Positions 1 through 9,582 are shown, counted from the stretch's first letter. The stretch: 64,000 bases of DNA from Prolixibacteraceae bacterium (GCA_023229575.1 JALNYZ010000013.1:1-64000); one strand, 5' to 3'. Translations and numbers: made by a program. Notes: generated by a model from the sequence alone, not told the origin.

Positions 1-62
1 TATTTGTCAAGCGAAGCGCTTTCGCGGTTCGTGATCGACTTGGTTATTTTTAGTTGTCTCAT
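1..62 (-). CDS. rpoD: RNA polymerase sigma factor RpoD, N-terminal fragment (runs off the left edge)
   Basis: Only the first 20 codons lie in the window. The minus strand from position 62 reads MRQLKITKSITNRESASLDK, which is the well-conserved opening of the primary sigma factor in Bacteroidota. The protein directs core RNA polymerase to housekeeping promoters. A plausible promoter lies just upstream at 83-112. The next gene upstream is a DegP-type protease on the same strand, an arrangement I recall from other Bacteroidota. The identification rests on 20 residues, but the match to the family opening is distinctive. Confidence 0.85.
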   Translation of the reverse strand, partial: MRQLKITKSITNRESASLDK

Positions 63-82
63 GCTCTGCAATTAAAAGTCTG

Positions 83-112
83 CAAAGATACTAATAAAGT
101 TGTTTTCAACAA
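83..112 (-). promoter_or_regulatory. Bacteroidota-type promoter for rpoD
   Basis: On the minus strand there is TATCTTTG (83-90), a match to the -7 consensus TAnnTTTG, and TTG at 110-112 with a 19-base spacer. Initiation would fall about ten bases before the rpoD ATG, giving a very short leader. Confidence 0.55.
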
Positions 113-140
113 TATTAAATCTTTCGTTTAAATATACGAA

Positions 141-1607
141 TTATTCGTTTAAATCAAAAACATAATAAGTCCATTTTCCATCGGGGTAAACACCTTCGAT
201 CAGAACTGGTTTTTTATCGCTGCCCTGCGAGACGATCCGCTTAATATCTTCAACACTTCCGACACTGATTTTGTTTACGTCGGTGATGATAAATCCGGCC
301 CTTACCCCAACATTTTTTAATTTACCGCTGGTGATCTTCAAAATTTGGACGCCCTGGTCAATATTCAGCCGATCTCTGTCTTTTTGGGAAATCTCGCCAA
401 ATTCGGCCCCCAGCAAAGAGAGACTCTCTTTCACGATAGAGGTATTGCCTTTGGTATTTTTTAAGGTGACATTGAACACCTTCTCTGCGCCATTTCTTCT
501 GACCGTAACAACTACCTGATCTCCAGGACGGTGTTTGCCTACCTGCTCCTGAAGTTGTGCCCGCGAATTGACTTTTGTCGCGTTGATGGCAACAATAACA
601 TCTCCCTCTTTGATGCCGGCTGCTTTGGCTCCGCCTTCCTGGGTAACTTCTGCGACGTAAGCTCCTTCAGTCCTGTCCAGCCTCTTCTCTTTAGCCAATT
701 TATCATCAATATCTGCGATAGAGACACCGAGCAATGCTCTTTGAACTTCCCCGTATTTTCTCAAATCTTCCACTACTTTATGGACGATGGAGGCAGGGAT
801 GGCAAAAGAGTAGCCTGAATAAGAACCCGTACGGGAAGCGATGGCCGTGTTGATACCTACCAGTTCGCCCCGACTGTTGACCAATGCGCCACCACTGTTT
901 CCAGGGTTCACAGCAGCATCTGTCTGGATGAAGGACTCTATTGGCATTTGACCACTCATAATTTTTATGCTTCTCGATTTGGCGCTTACGATTCCGGCTG
1001 TCACAGTGGAGGTCAAATTAAACGGGTTTCCAACTGCCAATACCCATTCACCCAATTTGAGCATCTCTGAATCTCCCCATGGCAGGACTGTTAGATTTTT
1101 GGCATCAATTTTAACCAGTGCGATGTCTGTATTTGGATCGTGGCCGATTACCTTGGCTGAAAATTTACGGTTGTCATTGAGAATCACACTGATATCCTGA
1201 GCTCCATCCACCACGTGGTTGTTGGTTACAATGAAGCCGTCCTCACTGATAATTACACCTGAACCGGCTGCCTCGCTGTATTGAGGTTCCTGTCTGTTAT
1301 AACCGCGCGGTCCGAAGAAATATTCGAAAATATCATTTCCACCATCAAAATGATAGGCATTGGATTTTGTCTTTGTAGTGATATGCACCACTGCCGAAAC
1401 ACTCTTTTCAGCGGCCAGCGTAAGGTCAGGCAACTGGGCCTGGGGAAGGGAGACTGGTTGTGAATAGCTGGTAAGCTGAATGGGCTTTTGCTCCATCACA
1501 ACAGTCTGGCTGTCTTTTGAATTAAAATGTGAATACAAAGTGAGGGCGATAACGGCTCCAATAAATGCAAATGCGATGTAGGATGCACTCTTTTTAATTG
1601 TGTTCAT
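141..1607 (-). CDS. degP: DegP/HtrA-family periplasmic serine protease (Do family)
   Basis: ATP-independent endoprotease/chaperone of the cell envelope that degrades misfolded exported proteins. The 488-residue product has an N-terminal signal or anchor helix (about 8-26), then a trypsin-like domain with the catalytic triad H131 (TNNHVVDG), D161 (NTDIALVKI) and S238 (NPGNSGGAL), followed by two PDZ domains (about 290-385 and 390-485; the first includes the GIKEGDVIVAIN segment). Length and order fit DegP/DegQ. It starts with ATG at 1607 and lies upstream of rpoD on the same strand with a 78-bp gap that holds the rpoD promoter, so the two are probably transcribed separately. Function is confident; choosing DegP over DegQ is not possible from sequence alone. 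Confidence 0.93.
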   Translation of the reverse strand: MNTIKKSASYIAFAFIGAVIALTLYSHFNSKDSQTVVMEQKPIQLTSYSQPVSLPQAQLPDLTLAAEKSVSAVVHITTKTKSNAYHFDGGNDIFEYFFGPRGYNRQEPQYSEAAGSGVIISEDGFIVTNNHVVDGAQDISVILNDNRKFSAKVIGHDPNTDIALVKIDAKNLTVLPWGDSEMLKLGEWVLAVGNPFNLTSTVTAGIVSAKSRSIKIMSGQMPIESFIQTDAAVNPGNSGGALVNSRGELVGINTAIASRTGSYSGYSFAIPASIVHKVVEDLRKYGEVQRALLGVSIADIDDKLAKEKRLDRTEGAYVAEVTQEGGAKAAGIKEGDVIVAINATKVNSRAQLQEQVGKHRPGDQVVVTVRRNGAEKVFNVTLKNTKGNTSIVKESLSLLGAEFGEISQKDRDRLNIDQGVQILKITSGKLKNVGVRAGFIITDVNKISVGSVEDIKRIVSQGSDKKPVLIEGVYPDGKWTYYVFDLNE

Positions 1608-1987
1608 AAATAATTACTTTTAAAATTTACAAGATACGTATTTCAAATTTTGTACCATTCTATAGGTAACTATATCTTATTAGACGAGAAAAGTATCCAA
1701 AAGTAATCCTGATTAACAAACTTTAACTAGAAACCACGGAGGGGAGCACAGATTAAAAGAATTAACCCCTTCCTTACTACAAATTGCACAAATTTTCACA
1801 GATTGAAAGAGATAATATAAAGGTTTGCTATCTCTCAGTCCCTCAGTCTCCCAGTCTTCGTTTCACCGTTTCACCGTTTCTCCGTTTCTCCGTTTCTCCG
1901 TTTCACCGTTTCTCCGTTTCTCCGTTTCTCCGTTTCGTGGAATCACACAAATCAGGGATCAGAAGTTGGCGTCAGGAGGACAAATTG
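1608..1987. other. 380-bp gene-free stretch between degP and the LOG gene
   Basis: This stretch holds the upstream region of degP, a degenerate segment with repeated CACAAATT/CACAGATT words (about 1776-1805), a CCCTCAGTCTCCCAGTC segment (about 1839-1855) that recurs in similar form on the opposite strand near 12765-12782, and an 8-bp tandem array at 1861-1937. I find no convincing coding sequence or RNA gene. Confidence 0.6.
1861..1937. repeat. Tandem array of 8-bp unit TTTCWCCG
   Basis: Nine consecutive perfect-length 8-bp units run from 1861 to 1932, followed by a partial unit to 1937. Three units read TTTCACCG (first, second and sixth) and six read TTTCTCCG. It lies just past the 3' end of the LOG-family gene. 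The unit is not a multiple of three, so it is not a coding repeat. Confidence 0.9.
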
Positions 1988-2587
1988 TCAGTTTTTGATT
2001 TCGTTCCCTTTGTCCGGAACATTGAACCATTTTGCCAAAGGTTCGGCAGGCTGGTATTGATGGAGGTATTGAATAGCCTCTTCTGAATTAGATGCAACAA
2101 AATACATCGAGCGGTAACTCTCTTTGGCAAATGTTTCCCGGTAGGATTTTTCAAATTGCTCGATAAGGGAGTCGTAATAGCCATTGGTGTTGATGAAAAC
2201 AACGGCTTTGTTGTGGTAGTTTAACTGTTTTAGGGTGATCACTTCCAGGATCTCTTCCAGGGTGCCAAAACCGCCCGGTAGCGCAACGAAAGCGTCGGAG
2301 CGTTTGCGCATCAGGTATTTGCGTTCCCTCATGTTGGGCGTGATGATCTGTTCGTGGTCGTTTGGATTGGAGAGCCGGTGGGCATGGATCAGTTCAGGTA
2401 TAATTCCAACTGTCTTTGATCCATACTCCCTGGCTGATTCGGCGCATGCATGCATCAAACCAACATTTGCCCCTCCATAAATCAGGTTCCAGCCCGATTC
2501 ACCAATGAGCTGACCCAATTCCCGGGCCTCTTCGAAATAGACTTCAGGAATAGCGTTGCTGGAGGAGGAGAAAACACACAAATTCAT
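1988..2587 (-). CDS. LOG-family protein (cytokinin riboside 5'-monophosphate phosphoribohydrolase-like, TIGR00730)
   Basis: Rossmann-type nucleotide hydrolase of the LOG family, formerly mis-annotated as lysine decarboxylase. Characterised members cleave the ribose-5-phosphate from N6-modified or plain AMP; the substrate in this organism is unknown. The 199-residue product shows the family signature PGGFGTLEE (about 104-112) and the glycine-rich GGANVGLMHACAE segment (about 38-50). Length is normal for the family. It starts with ATG at 2587, 15 bp after the gyrB stop codon on the same strand, so it may be co-transcribed with gyrB. Confidence 0.9.
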   Translation of the reverse strand: MNLCVFSSSSNAIPEVYFEEARELGQLIGESGWNLIYGGANVGLMHACAESAREYGSKTVGIIPELIHAHRLSNPNDHEQIITPNMRERKYLMRKRSDAFVALPGGFGTLEEILEVITLKQLNYHNKAVVFINTNGYYDSLIEQFEKSYRETFAKESYRSMYFVASNSEEAIQYLHQYQPAEPLAKWFNVPDKGNEIKN

Positions 2588-2602
2588 GGAATTACAAATT
2601 AC

Positions 2603-4567
2603 CTAGACATCAATGTTCGCGTAAGTAGCGTTGTCTTCGATAAACTTTCTGCGCGGAGGTACTTCGTCGCCCATCAGCATCGAAAATACGTGGTCTGATT
2701 CGGCGGCATTTTCGATCTCCACCTGGCGCAATGTACGTCTTTCCGGATTCATCGTCGTGTCCCAGAGCTGTTCGGCGTTCATCTCTCCCAAACCTTTGTA
2801 GCGTTGCACATGCACGCTTTTTTCGTTGCCGCTGGCCCACTCATCAATGATTCTCAGCCGTTGTGCTTCGGTCCAGCAATATTGCTCCTGTTTCCCTTTT
2901 TTGACAAGGTAAAGCGGAGGAGTAGCGATGTAGATATGCCCGTTCATGATCAGATCGTGCATGTAGCGGAAGAAGAAGGTCATGATCAAGGTGGCAATGT
3001 GCGATCCGTCGACGTCGGCATCCGTCATGATGATGATCTTGTTGTATCTTAATTTTGAAATATTGAGCTCTTTTGGATCCTCATCCGTGCCAATAGACAC
3101 ACCCAGTGCAGTATAGATGTTGCGGATCTCTTCGCTGTCGAAAACCCGGTGGGGCATCGCTTTTTCCACATTGAGGATCTTTCCCCGCAAGGGAAGAATA
3201 GCCTGAAAGCTTCTGTCGCGGCCTTGTTTGGCTGTACCACCAGCGGAATCTCCCTCCACGAGGAACAGTTCGCAGCGCTCCGGATCTTTTTCTGAACAGT
3301 CGGCCAGTTTTCCCGGCAGTCCGCTTCCGGTAAGTACGTTTTTGCGTTGAACCAGTTCCCTCGCTTTGCGGGCAGCATGCCTGGCAGTAGCAGCTAAAAT
3401 GACTTTGTTGACAATGATTCTCGCTTCGCGTGGATGCTCCTCCAGGTAGTTGCTGAGCATTTCGCTTACTGCCTGGTCGACAGAAGCACTAATCTCCGAG
3501 TTACCCAACTTGGTCTTGGTCTGACCCTCAAACTGAGGCTCCTGCACTTTGCAGGAAATTACTGCGGTCAATCCTTCGCGGAAGTCATCACCGGCAATTT
3601 CGAATTTTAGCTTCTGGAACATACCGCTATTTTCGGCGTAACTTTTCAGCGTTCTGGTAAGACCCCTTCTGAAACCTGTCAGGTGTGTTCCACCCTCAAT
3701 GGTGTTGATATTGTTGACGTAAGAGTGTACGTTTTCTGTGAAAGAGTTGTTGTAACACATGGCTATCTCGACAGGAACATCATTTTTCTCGGTAGAGATA
3801 TGAATGGTTTCCTCGATGATTCTTTCACGGGTACCATCCAGGTAATCAACGAATTCTGACAAGCCGGCTTCTGAATAGAAAACCTCCTGTTTGAAGGCGC
3901 CATCAGCTTCTTTGATTCTTTCATCAGTGAGTGAAAGCCTGATTTTTTTGTTCAGGAAGGCCAATTCCCGTAAACGGGCCGAGAGGATATCGAATTTGAA
4001 TTCAGTAGTGGTAAAGATGGTGTCATCAGGAATGAAAGTAATGGTTGTACCGGTATGGTTCGTTGGCCCGATAATCTTGACATCACCGAGCGGAGCGCCC
4101 TTTGAATACATCTGTTCCCAGATATTGCCATCCCGGTGAATTTCTGCCCGGAGATGATTGGAGAGCGCATTCACGCATGAAACACCTACACCATGCAGAC
4201 CTCCGGATACTTTGTAGCTCTCTTTGTTGAACTTCCCTCCGGCATGCAATACGGTCAGAACTACTTCCAATGCCGATTTGTTCTCACCAAGATGCAATTC
4301 GGTCGGGATACCACGGCCATCATCCACAACGGTGACAGATCCGTCTTCGGAGATTACCACATCAATGTTGCTGCAATAACCAGCCAAAGCCTCGTCGATG
4401 GAGTTGTCGATTACTTCGTAAACAAGGTGATGCAATCCGCGGATGTTGACGTCACCAATGTACATCGCAGGTCGTTTCCGTACCGCTTCCAATCCTTCAA
4501 GTACCTGAATGCTGTCTGCGCCGTATGATACTTCAGCGGCTGATTTTATCTTTTTCGTTTCGCTCAT
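2603..4567 (-). CDS. gyrB: DNA gyrase subunit B
   Basis: ATPase subunit of gyrase, which with GyrA introduces negative supercoils. The 654-residue protein has a GHKL ATPase domain with RPAMYIG and the DDGRGIP ATP-binding motif, the transducer domain with QTKTKLG, then the TOPRIM domain with EGDSAGG (about 438-444) and PLRGKILNVEKA, and ends with the short C-terminal region typical of Bacteroidota GyrB without the enterobacterial insertion. A TTG two codons upstream is possible, but the ATG at 4567 gives the usual N-terminus. ParE is the main alternative; overall length and the C-terminus favour GyrB. Confidence 0.93.
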   Translation of the reverse strand: MSETKKIKSAAEVSYGADSIQVLEGLEAVRKRPAMYIGDVNIRGLHHLVYEVIDNSIDEALAGYCSNIDVVISEDGSVTVVDDGRGIPTELHLGENKSALEVVLTVLHAGGKFNKESYKVSGGLHGVGVSCVNALSNHLRAEIHRDGNIWEQMYSKGAPLGDVKIIGPTNHTGTTITFIPDDTIFTTTEFKFDILSARLRELAFLNKKIRLSLTDERIKEADGAFKQEVFYSEAGLSEFVDYLDGTRERIIEETIHISTEKNDVPVEIAMCYNNSFTENVHSYVNNINTIEGGTHLTGFRRGLTRTLKSYAENSGMFQKLKFEIAGDDFREGLTAVISCKVQEPQFEGQTKTKLGNSEISASVDQAVSEMLSNYLEEHPREARIIVNKVILAATARHAARKARELVQRKNVLTGSGLPGKLADCSEKDPERCELFLVEGDSAGGTAKQGRDRSFQAILPLRGKILNVEKAMPHRVFDSEEIRNIYTALGVSIGTDEDPKELNISKLRYNKIIIMTDADVDGSHIATLIMTFFFRYMHDLIMNGHIYIATPPLYLVKKGKQEQYCWTEAQRLRIIDEWASGNEKSVHVQRYKGLGEMNAEQLWDTTMNPERRTLRQVEIENAAESDHVFSMLMGDEVPPRRKFIEDNATYANIDV

Positions 4568-4689
4568 GTTCAAAATGGTTTGTTGATGGAATCAATTTCT
4601 GATGGATCATATCCCGGACCTCTGATCCGCGCCGCGAGGTTCGAAATCCATCCTCTGTCAGATGTTTTTTTCTATTGTTTTAAAGTAGG

Positions 4690-4720
4690 CAAAGGTAGCT
4701 AAATTTCACCAAACGGACAA
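4690..4720 (-). promoter_or_regulatory. Bacteroidota-type promoter for gyrB
   Basis: The minus strand has TACCTTTG at 4690-4697 (consensus TAnnTTTG) and TTG at 4718-4720 with a 20-base spacer, pointing toward gyrB. The leader would be about 115 nt. Confidence 0.5.
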
Positions 4721-4728
4721 GAAAATTT

Positions 4729-6510
4729 TCAGAAAGAGAAGCCTGCACCCACTTTAAAACGCATGCCCTGGATGGTATAGCCATACCAGGGTTCACCTTT
4801 TCTGTTGAGCAAATTTTCAATTTTGCCAAAAAACTCTAACTTCTTGGTAAATAAATATTTGGCTCCTATATTTATTTCTGCCATTGCATCTGTCTGCAGA
4901 TAAATCGGGGGAGGCGGCATGGCAGAAGACCAGATTGGATGGTGAAATTTAAGCATGATATTTCTAGGCCCGGTTAAGAAAAAATCTGTCGTTGCGAGGA
5001 TCTTGTCAGTAACTTTGTAATTGGCTGTTGCATCGAGGGTGAAATCGGGCAGATATGGAGCCTTTTCCAGGTTATTGGTCTGATAATTGTAAAAATGACC
5101 CGAGAGCATCATGAAAAGATTGGATGAAGTATAGGCTAAATTTCCGGAAAAATCGACTGTACTCAGATTGTCATAAACAACTTCGAAAGCGTTGTTGTAG
5201 GTCAAATCTTTCAACGCAGGAGATGCATTACCGGATCTGTTTTCAACCATGGTTGCATAAAAATACTGATCTACTGTCTTGCTGTATTTCAGACCAAGAT
5301 CGTATGCCAGCTGAGTCGTAATTTTTCCCTTTATTCCTGCTGAGAGAACGTTCATGTGATTGGAGGGGCCCACCTCTAAAGTGGGGTTAATCCAGCGGTT
5401 TTCCTCCGCGATTTTAGAGTAGTTGTTGTTTTGCAAATAGCCATCAATTCCTACATGGAAAATCAGTTTGTTACCGGACGAGTGGTAAGAAAACTGCGCT
5501 TTCGGATAAAGTTTCAGCCTTGTTCCGTTCGGATCTTCAGTCACGGCATAGAGGTTCAGTCCACCTTCCAGGGTTAAGTATTCGGTTTGATAGTTGATCG
5601 AAGGAGCGAGTTGCAGCCAGGAGCTGGTACGGGAAAAGGTTGGCTCCAGATCGGGTATTGTTGTGACTTTATCAGTGTTGAAGTGTTCAAATGCCGCTTT
5701 AAGTTTGCCGGTAAAAGTGCCAAAATTGTAATCAAAATTGCCTCTTACACTTATCTCTTTTTCAATTTGACCGCTTGAAGTACTGAAGTAACCAAGTTTA
5801 ACTCCGGAATTGAATTTTAGCAAAGCCTTTGAAGCGGCATTGCTTTTTACCGCCAGGCTAAAATAGCCATGTTGATTCAATTGGTACTGACCGAAATATT
5901 TCGTAAAATCGTCAGTTAGGATATTGGCCGGAATGGCTTCGGGATACCCGTAAAAGCGGTTCATGTCGCGCTGGTAAGAGAGTTCAGACGAAATGGTAAC
6001 TCCATTGAGAACATAGCTTCCAAACAGGAGTGCCTTGTTATAACTGAAAGGGGCGTCAACTCTGCTTCCTCCCTTGAGTTGCAGAGAGCCATTAGAAGAG
6101 AGATGGTTAAATTGTGCACCGAGCGATCCGTTTAACGAATTGGGATTGCTTAGGTAAAAATCCAGAAATGGTGTCTGGTAGGAGCCAATGCCACCACTTA
6201 TTTTCCCGTAGCCGGGAAAGGTGATCTCCCTTTGGTACTGGTCGTATGCACGAACATCCGTGGAACGAAAACCAGAGGTAATGGGATGACCAATGGTCTT
6301 GTAGCTAAGATCTGGCCTGAATTTGGTGGTATCGTTGATATCCGGAAGCAGGTTCATCTTCTGGGCATTGGCAACAGATGGCTTGTATGCTTTAACAACC
6401 TCCACTTGCTGATTGAGCCTGGCGCTATCCTTTTGTGCATTGCCTGCAAGCACAAACCCTGAAAGGTGAGCGACCAGTAGAAACCGTTTTAGAAAATATC
6501 TTTGAATCAT
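4729..6510 (-). CDS. Outer-membrane beta-barrel protein, TonB-dependent-receptor-like but short
   Basis: The 593-residue product has an N-terminal signal sequence ending near AGNAQ (about 25), then a short segment with QVEVVKAYKPSV, and from about residue 80 onward alternating polar/aromatic strands typical of an outer-membrane barrel. It ends in Phe (VGAGFSF), the usual OMP C-terminal signal. The approximately 120-residue plug domain of a true TonB-dependent receptor is not evident. It lies 36 bp downstream of the large TPR gene on the same strand, so the two are probably one operon. Automatic annotation would likely call it a TonB-dependent receptor; no substrate can be assigned. Location is confident, function is not. 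Confidence 0.75.
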   Translation of the reverse strand: MIQRYFLKRFLLVAHLSGFVLAGNAQKDSARLNQQVEVVKAYKPSVANAQKMNLLPDINDTTKFRPDLSYKTIGHPITSGFRSTDVRAYDQYQREITFPGYGKISGGIGSYQTPFLDFYLSNPNSLNGSLGAQFNHLSSNGSLQLKGGSRVDAPFSYNKALLFGSYVLNGVTISSELSYQRDMNRFYGYPEAIPANILTDDFTKYFGQYQLNQHGYFSLAVKSNAASKALLKFNSGVKLGYFSTSSGQIEKEISVRGNFDYNFGTFTGKLKAAFEHFNTDKVTTIPDLEPTFSRTSSWLQLAPSINYQTEYLTLEGGLNLYAVTEDPNGTRLKLYPKAQFSYHSSGNKLIFHVGIDGYLQNNNYSKIAEENRWINPTLEVGPSNHMNVLSAGIKGKITTQLAYDLGLKYSKTVDQYFYATMVENRSGNASPALKDLTYNNAFEVVYDNLSTVDFSGNLAYTSSNLFMMLSGHFYNYQTNNLEKAPYLPDFTLDATANYKVTDKILATTDFFLTGPRNIMLKFHHPIWSSAMPPPPIYLQTDAMAEINIGAKYLFTKKLEFFGKIENLLNRKGEPWYGYTIQGMRFKVGAGFSF

Positions 6511-6546
6511 AAGTAACGTGCTTATACTATTTCATTCTATTTCAAT

Positions 6547-9500
6547 CTATTTCTTCTGTTCCAAAACCTTCAAATATGCTGTTGCCTCTTCCACGATGCC
6601 GTCCTCTTTGTTGTCGTAATTTTCAATCACGCTTTTGAGTGTATTGGTAGCCTGAAACAGGTCGTTCATCCGTTCGTAGATATGGGCCAGCAGTATAAAA
6701 CTTTTGCCAAGCCAATATTTTTGTGGACTATTTTTCGCTATGAAATCCATTACCTCGTTTTCACCATCTTTGAGACGGTTATTGTCTGCATAATATTTGC
6801 AGACATTGTATTTGGCTTCGGCTCCCTCCTGCGATTTGGGATCTGCAGAGAGTTTTCTCCACAAAGGCAAAGCTTTGCCCGGGTCTTTCATCGCCTCATA
6901 AGCTTTTGCCGATTTGTAAGCGGTCTCCCTGTCGAGTTCAGGCGGGATCTTCCCATTGCTTCTTAACTTCCATCCAATCCGGGCTACCTCCTCCCACTGG
7001 CCTAGTTCATATTGGCATCTGAAGGTTCCCACTGTTCCGACCAGCACATTTGCGGGTGTGCCGGCCATGGATTCCAGCCGCTGAAAATAGCCGAGCGATT
7101 TTCCAAACTCCTTGGCGTCGAAGGCTAATCCCGCTGCTTTAATCAAGGCATTTTCGGTGAAAAGATTGGATGGTTCAGCCAAGACCGTATCATAATCTTG
7201 CAAAGCAGCGGCGCTCTCACCTGCGTTGTAAGCACATTCGGCCTTGTAAAAATGGGCGTTGACGGTAAAGTTTCCTTGCGGGAAGTTGTTGAGGTATTTT
7301 GTGAGCTGTGCACCGGCATTTGGATCATGCTCCATGTAAAGCTTCTCTGCGGCAAAATAGGTAAGTGAGTCCTGTTCATTCCGGGAAGGAGTTGCCCCTT
7401 TACCCAATTTTTTTGTGTAAGCGATATAGTCCTCCACCTGGTTGTTCTCCATGTAGTTGTTTTTGATACCGGTAAGGGCGCCCCTGGCTTCGGGCGTATC
7501 AGGAAACCGGTCGATCAACTCCTTGTAGTAGGCAATGGAGGTATCGTATTGTTTTTGATTGTAGTCAATAAGTCCGAGCTGTGCCAGGGCCTTTGGTATC
7601 AATGGACTGTTCGGGTATTTAGTCATAAGGTTTTTGTAGCTCTCTTTGGCACTTTCAAAGTCAGACAATCTCTCCCTGGCTTTTCCGGTTTCGAAAAGTG
7701 CATCATCACAATAGGGAGAATCGGGGTACCTGGTAGAAAGTTCTTCAAGCTCCTCCAGTTTCGTCTGCTGGTCCTGCATTAACCCATGGGTAAAAGCCAT
7801 TTGAAACAATGAGTAATCGGCATCTGCCACATTCAGGTTTCTTGCCTTTTGATAATCGCCGATAGCCTCTTCAAAATTGCGGTTGGCATAGAGGCAATCA
7901 CCAAGACGGTTATACACATCGCCCAATAATTGATCATTGTCAGGACCGGCAAGCTGGGTGAACCTGTTGAAATTTGTTGTGGCCTGAATAAGTTCTTGTT
8001 TGTTGAAATATTGATAACCAATATTATAAAATGATAAAGGATACTCCTTTAGTTTTTGGACCCCGGGCATTGCCTGAAATTTTTTGTATTCGATTAAAGC
8101 CTCGTCACTTTTGCCAAGCCGGTAAAGCGTTTCTGCCCTCCAATATTGGGCCTGGGCCTTAAATGGGGCATTTGGGGACCCGTATTCGAGCGATTTGTCC
8201 AACAGTTTCAGTGCACCGGTAAAATTAAGGTCACGGAACAATTCCATACCACGGTATAGCGTTACCCGCTGATAAGCTTTTTTGACGGAGGGACTCTTTA
8301 CTTTGATCCTGTCCATAGAAGCCATCGCATCCTTGTAGTTATGTGTAGTCATGAAAACATTGACGAGGTAATTGTATGCCAGATCATTCTCCCTGGCTTC
8401 GGGGTATTCGGCAATGTATTTATCCAGCGCTTTAATGGATTCGTTAAAGGGGGAATAGTCCAGTTCATATGCTGCCTTCGCGTACTGGAACAATGCGTCC
8501 TGTCTGATCTTAGGATTAAATCTCATCTCGGAAGCATGCTGAAAAGCTTGTAACCCCTTTTGCTTATCGCCTCTTTTCATGTACAAGGCGCCCAATTGGT
8601 AATAGGTGCCTTGTGAGATGGCATCCTTGAGTTGAACCGATTTTTCGTACCATTGAATGGCAAGATCGGCCCGGTCAATTTTTTCGTAACAAAATCCGGC
8701 TACGTAGCAGTCGGCACGACTAATAATTTTACCCTTTAAGTATTTGTCTATCAGATTGGTGGCTTGCTGGTACTGGCCTATTTGGTAAAAGGAACAGACC
8801 ATGATCCGCGCCACTTCGAACTTACGATCATCGGTAGCCTTTGCCAGGAGCAGAACACCCTGACTGAGAACCTCTTCGTATTCGCCTTTGGCAAAGGCAA
8901 TCTGGATACGGTAGTAGGGTATGATTTTAAAGTACCCCGGGTTGTTTTCCAATTTGCTGAATTCGGCCAAAGCTTCATCGTAATGCCCTTCCAGATAACA
9001 GATGTGGGCCCAGTAGTACTTTGCGCCATCACCAAGGATGCTTTTTTTGCCCCTTAATTGGTCGAAATTGGTCTTGGCTTTTGCATTTTCACCGGTTTCC
9101 AAAAGCGATATTCCGGAGTTGTAAAGGTACTTTTCACGCTCGTTTAGTGTCAGGGATGATGTTTCGAGTTGCTGGTACTGCTGTAGCGCCTCTTTGTATT
9201 TTTTGTGGTCGAAGGAGAGGTTTGCCAATCGAAAAAGCGCCGAATTTTTCAATGGTGATTCGGGCTGATCTTCGATAAATTTTCTAAGCTCTGCTTCTCC
9301 GTTGGAATTTCCAAGTTCAAGTCTGGATGCTGCAATATAGTATGCTGCTGCATCACTTAACAGTCCGCTGTTTTTTGCTTGAAGCTCCTCGAATTTGTGA
9401 AGGGCCGATCCCCAATTAGCGGCTTCAAACATAGTGATCCCTTCATTGTAAAGTCTAACGGCTGCCTCAGAATTGCTTTTGCTGTTCTGGGAAAAGAGCA

Positions 9501-9582
9501 TCACACCGGAAAAAATTAAAGGGATGACAATAAAAATGAATCGCCCGGCTATTGATCTTATAGAACTCCTTTTTTGTCTCAT
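6547..9582 (-). CDS. Large exported tetratricopeptide-repeat (TPR) protein
   Basis: The 1011-residue product begins with a basic N-terminus and a hydrophobic signal or anchor segment (about 16-32), followed almost to the end by helical TPR units with the W/L-G-Y-A/F-P pattern (for example ALQQYQQLETSSL, AIQWYEKSVQ, ALIEYKKFQAMPG, SIAYYKELIDRFPDTPEA). Such solenoids are protein-binding scaffolds. It is the promoter-proximal gene of a pair with the plug-less outer-membrane barrel at 4729-6510, which suggests a periplasmic partner of that barrel; this is inference. It starts with ATG at 9582. It is divergent from ftsE across a 126-bp region containing face-to-face TAAATTTG boxes. Confidence 0.85.
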   Translation of the reverse strand: MRQKRSSIRSIAGRFIFIVIPLIFSGVMLFSQNSKSNSEAAVRLYNEGITMFEAANWGSALHKFEELQAKNSGLLSDAAAYYIAASRLELGNSNGEAELRKFIEDQPESPLKNSALFRLANLSFDHKKYKEALQQYQQLETSSLTLNEREKYLYNSGISLLETGENAKAKTNFDQLRGKKSILGDGAKYYWAHICYLEGHYDEALAEFSKLENNPGYFKIIPYYRIQIAFAKGEYEEVLSQGVLLLAKATDDRKFEVARIMVCSFYQIGQYQQATNLIDKYLKGKIISRADCYVAGFCYEKIDRADLAIQWYEKSVQLKDAISQGTYYQLGALYMKRGDKQKGLQAFQHASEMRFNPKIRQDALFQYAKAAYELDYSPFNESIKALDKYIAEYPEARENDLAYNYLVNVFMTTHNYKDAMASMDRIKVKSPSVKKAYQRVTLYRGMELFRDLNFTGALKLLDKSLEYGSPNAPFKAQAQYWRAETLYRLGKSDEALIEYKKFQAMPGVQKLKEYPLSFYNIGYQYFNKQELIQATTNFNRFTQLAGPDNDQLLGDVYNRLGDCLYANRNFEEAIGDYQKARNLNVADADYSLFQMAFTHGLMQDQQTKLEELEELSTRYPDSPYCDDALFETGKARERLSDFESAKESYKNLMTKYPNSPLIPKALAQLGLIDYNQKQYDTSIAYYKELIDRFPDTPEARGALTGIKNNYMENNQVEDYIAYTKKLGKGATPSRNEQDSLTYFAAEKLYMEHDPNAGAQLTKYLNNFPQGNFTVNAHFYKAECAYNAGESAAALQDYDTVLAEPSNLFTENALIKAAGLAFDAKEFGKSLGYFQRLESMAGTPANVLVGTVGTFRCQYELGQWEEVARIGWKLRSNGKIPPELDRETAYKSAKAYEAMKDPGKALPLWRKLSADPKSQEGAEAKYNVCKYYADNNRLKDGENEVMDFIAKNSPQKYWLGKSFILLAHIYERMNDLFQATNTLKSVIENYDNKEDGIVEEATAYLKVLEQKK

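Noticed and set aside
1861..1937. A CRISPR-like array
   Set aside because: The units are 8 bp and contiguous, with no unique spacers, and no cas genes are near.
2804..3052. Plus-strand open frames inside gyrB, and similar antisense frames throughout the window
   Set aside because: They are shadows of strongly conserved genes on the opposite strand and show no family pattern of their own.
4729..6510. Calling this gene a normal TonB-dependent siderophore or sugar receptor
   Set aside because: No plug domain can be seen and the protein is much shorter than such receptors; only a barrel location is supported.
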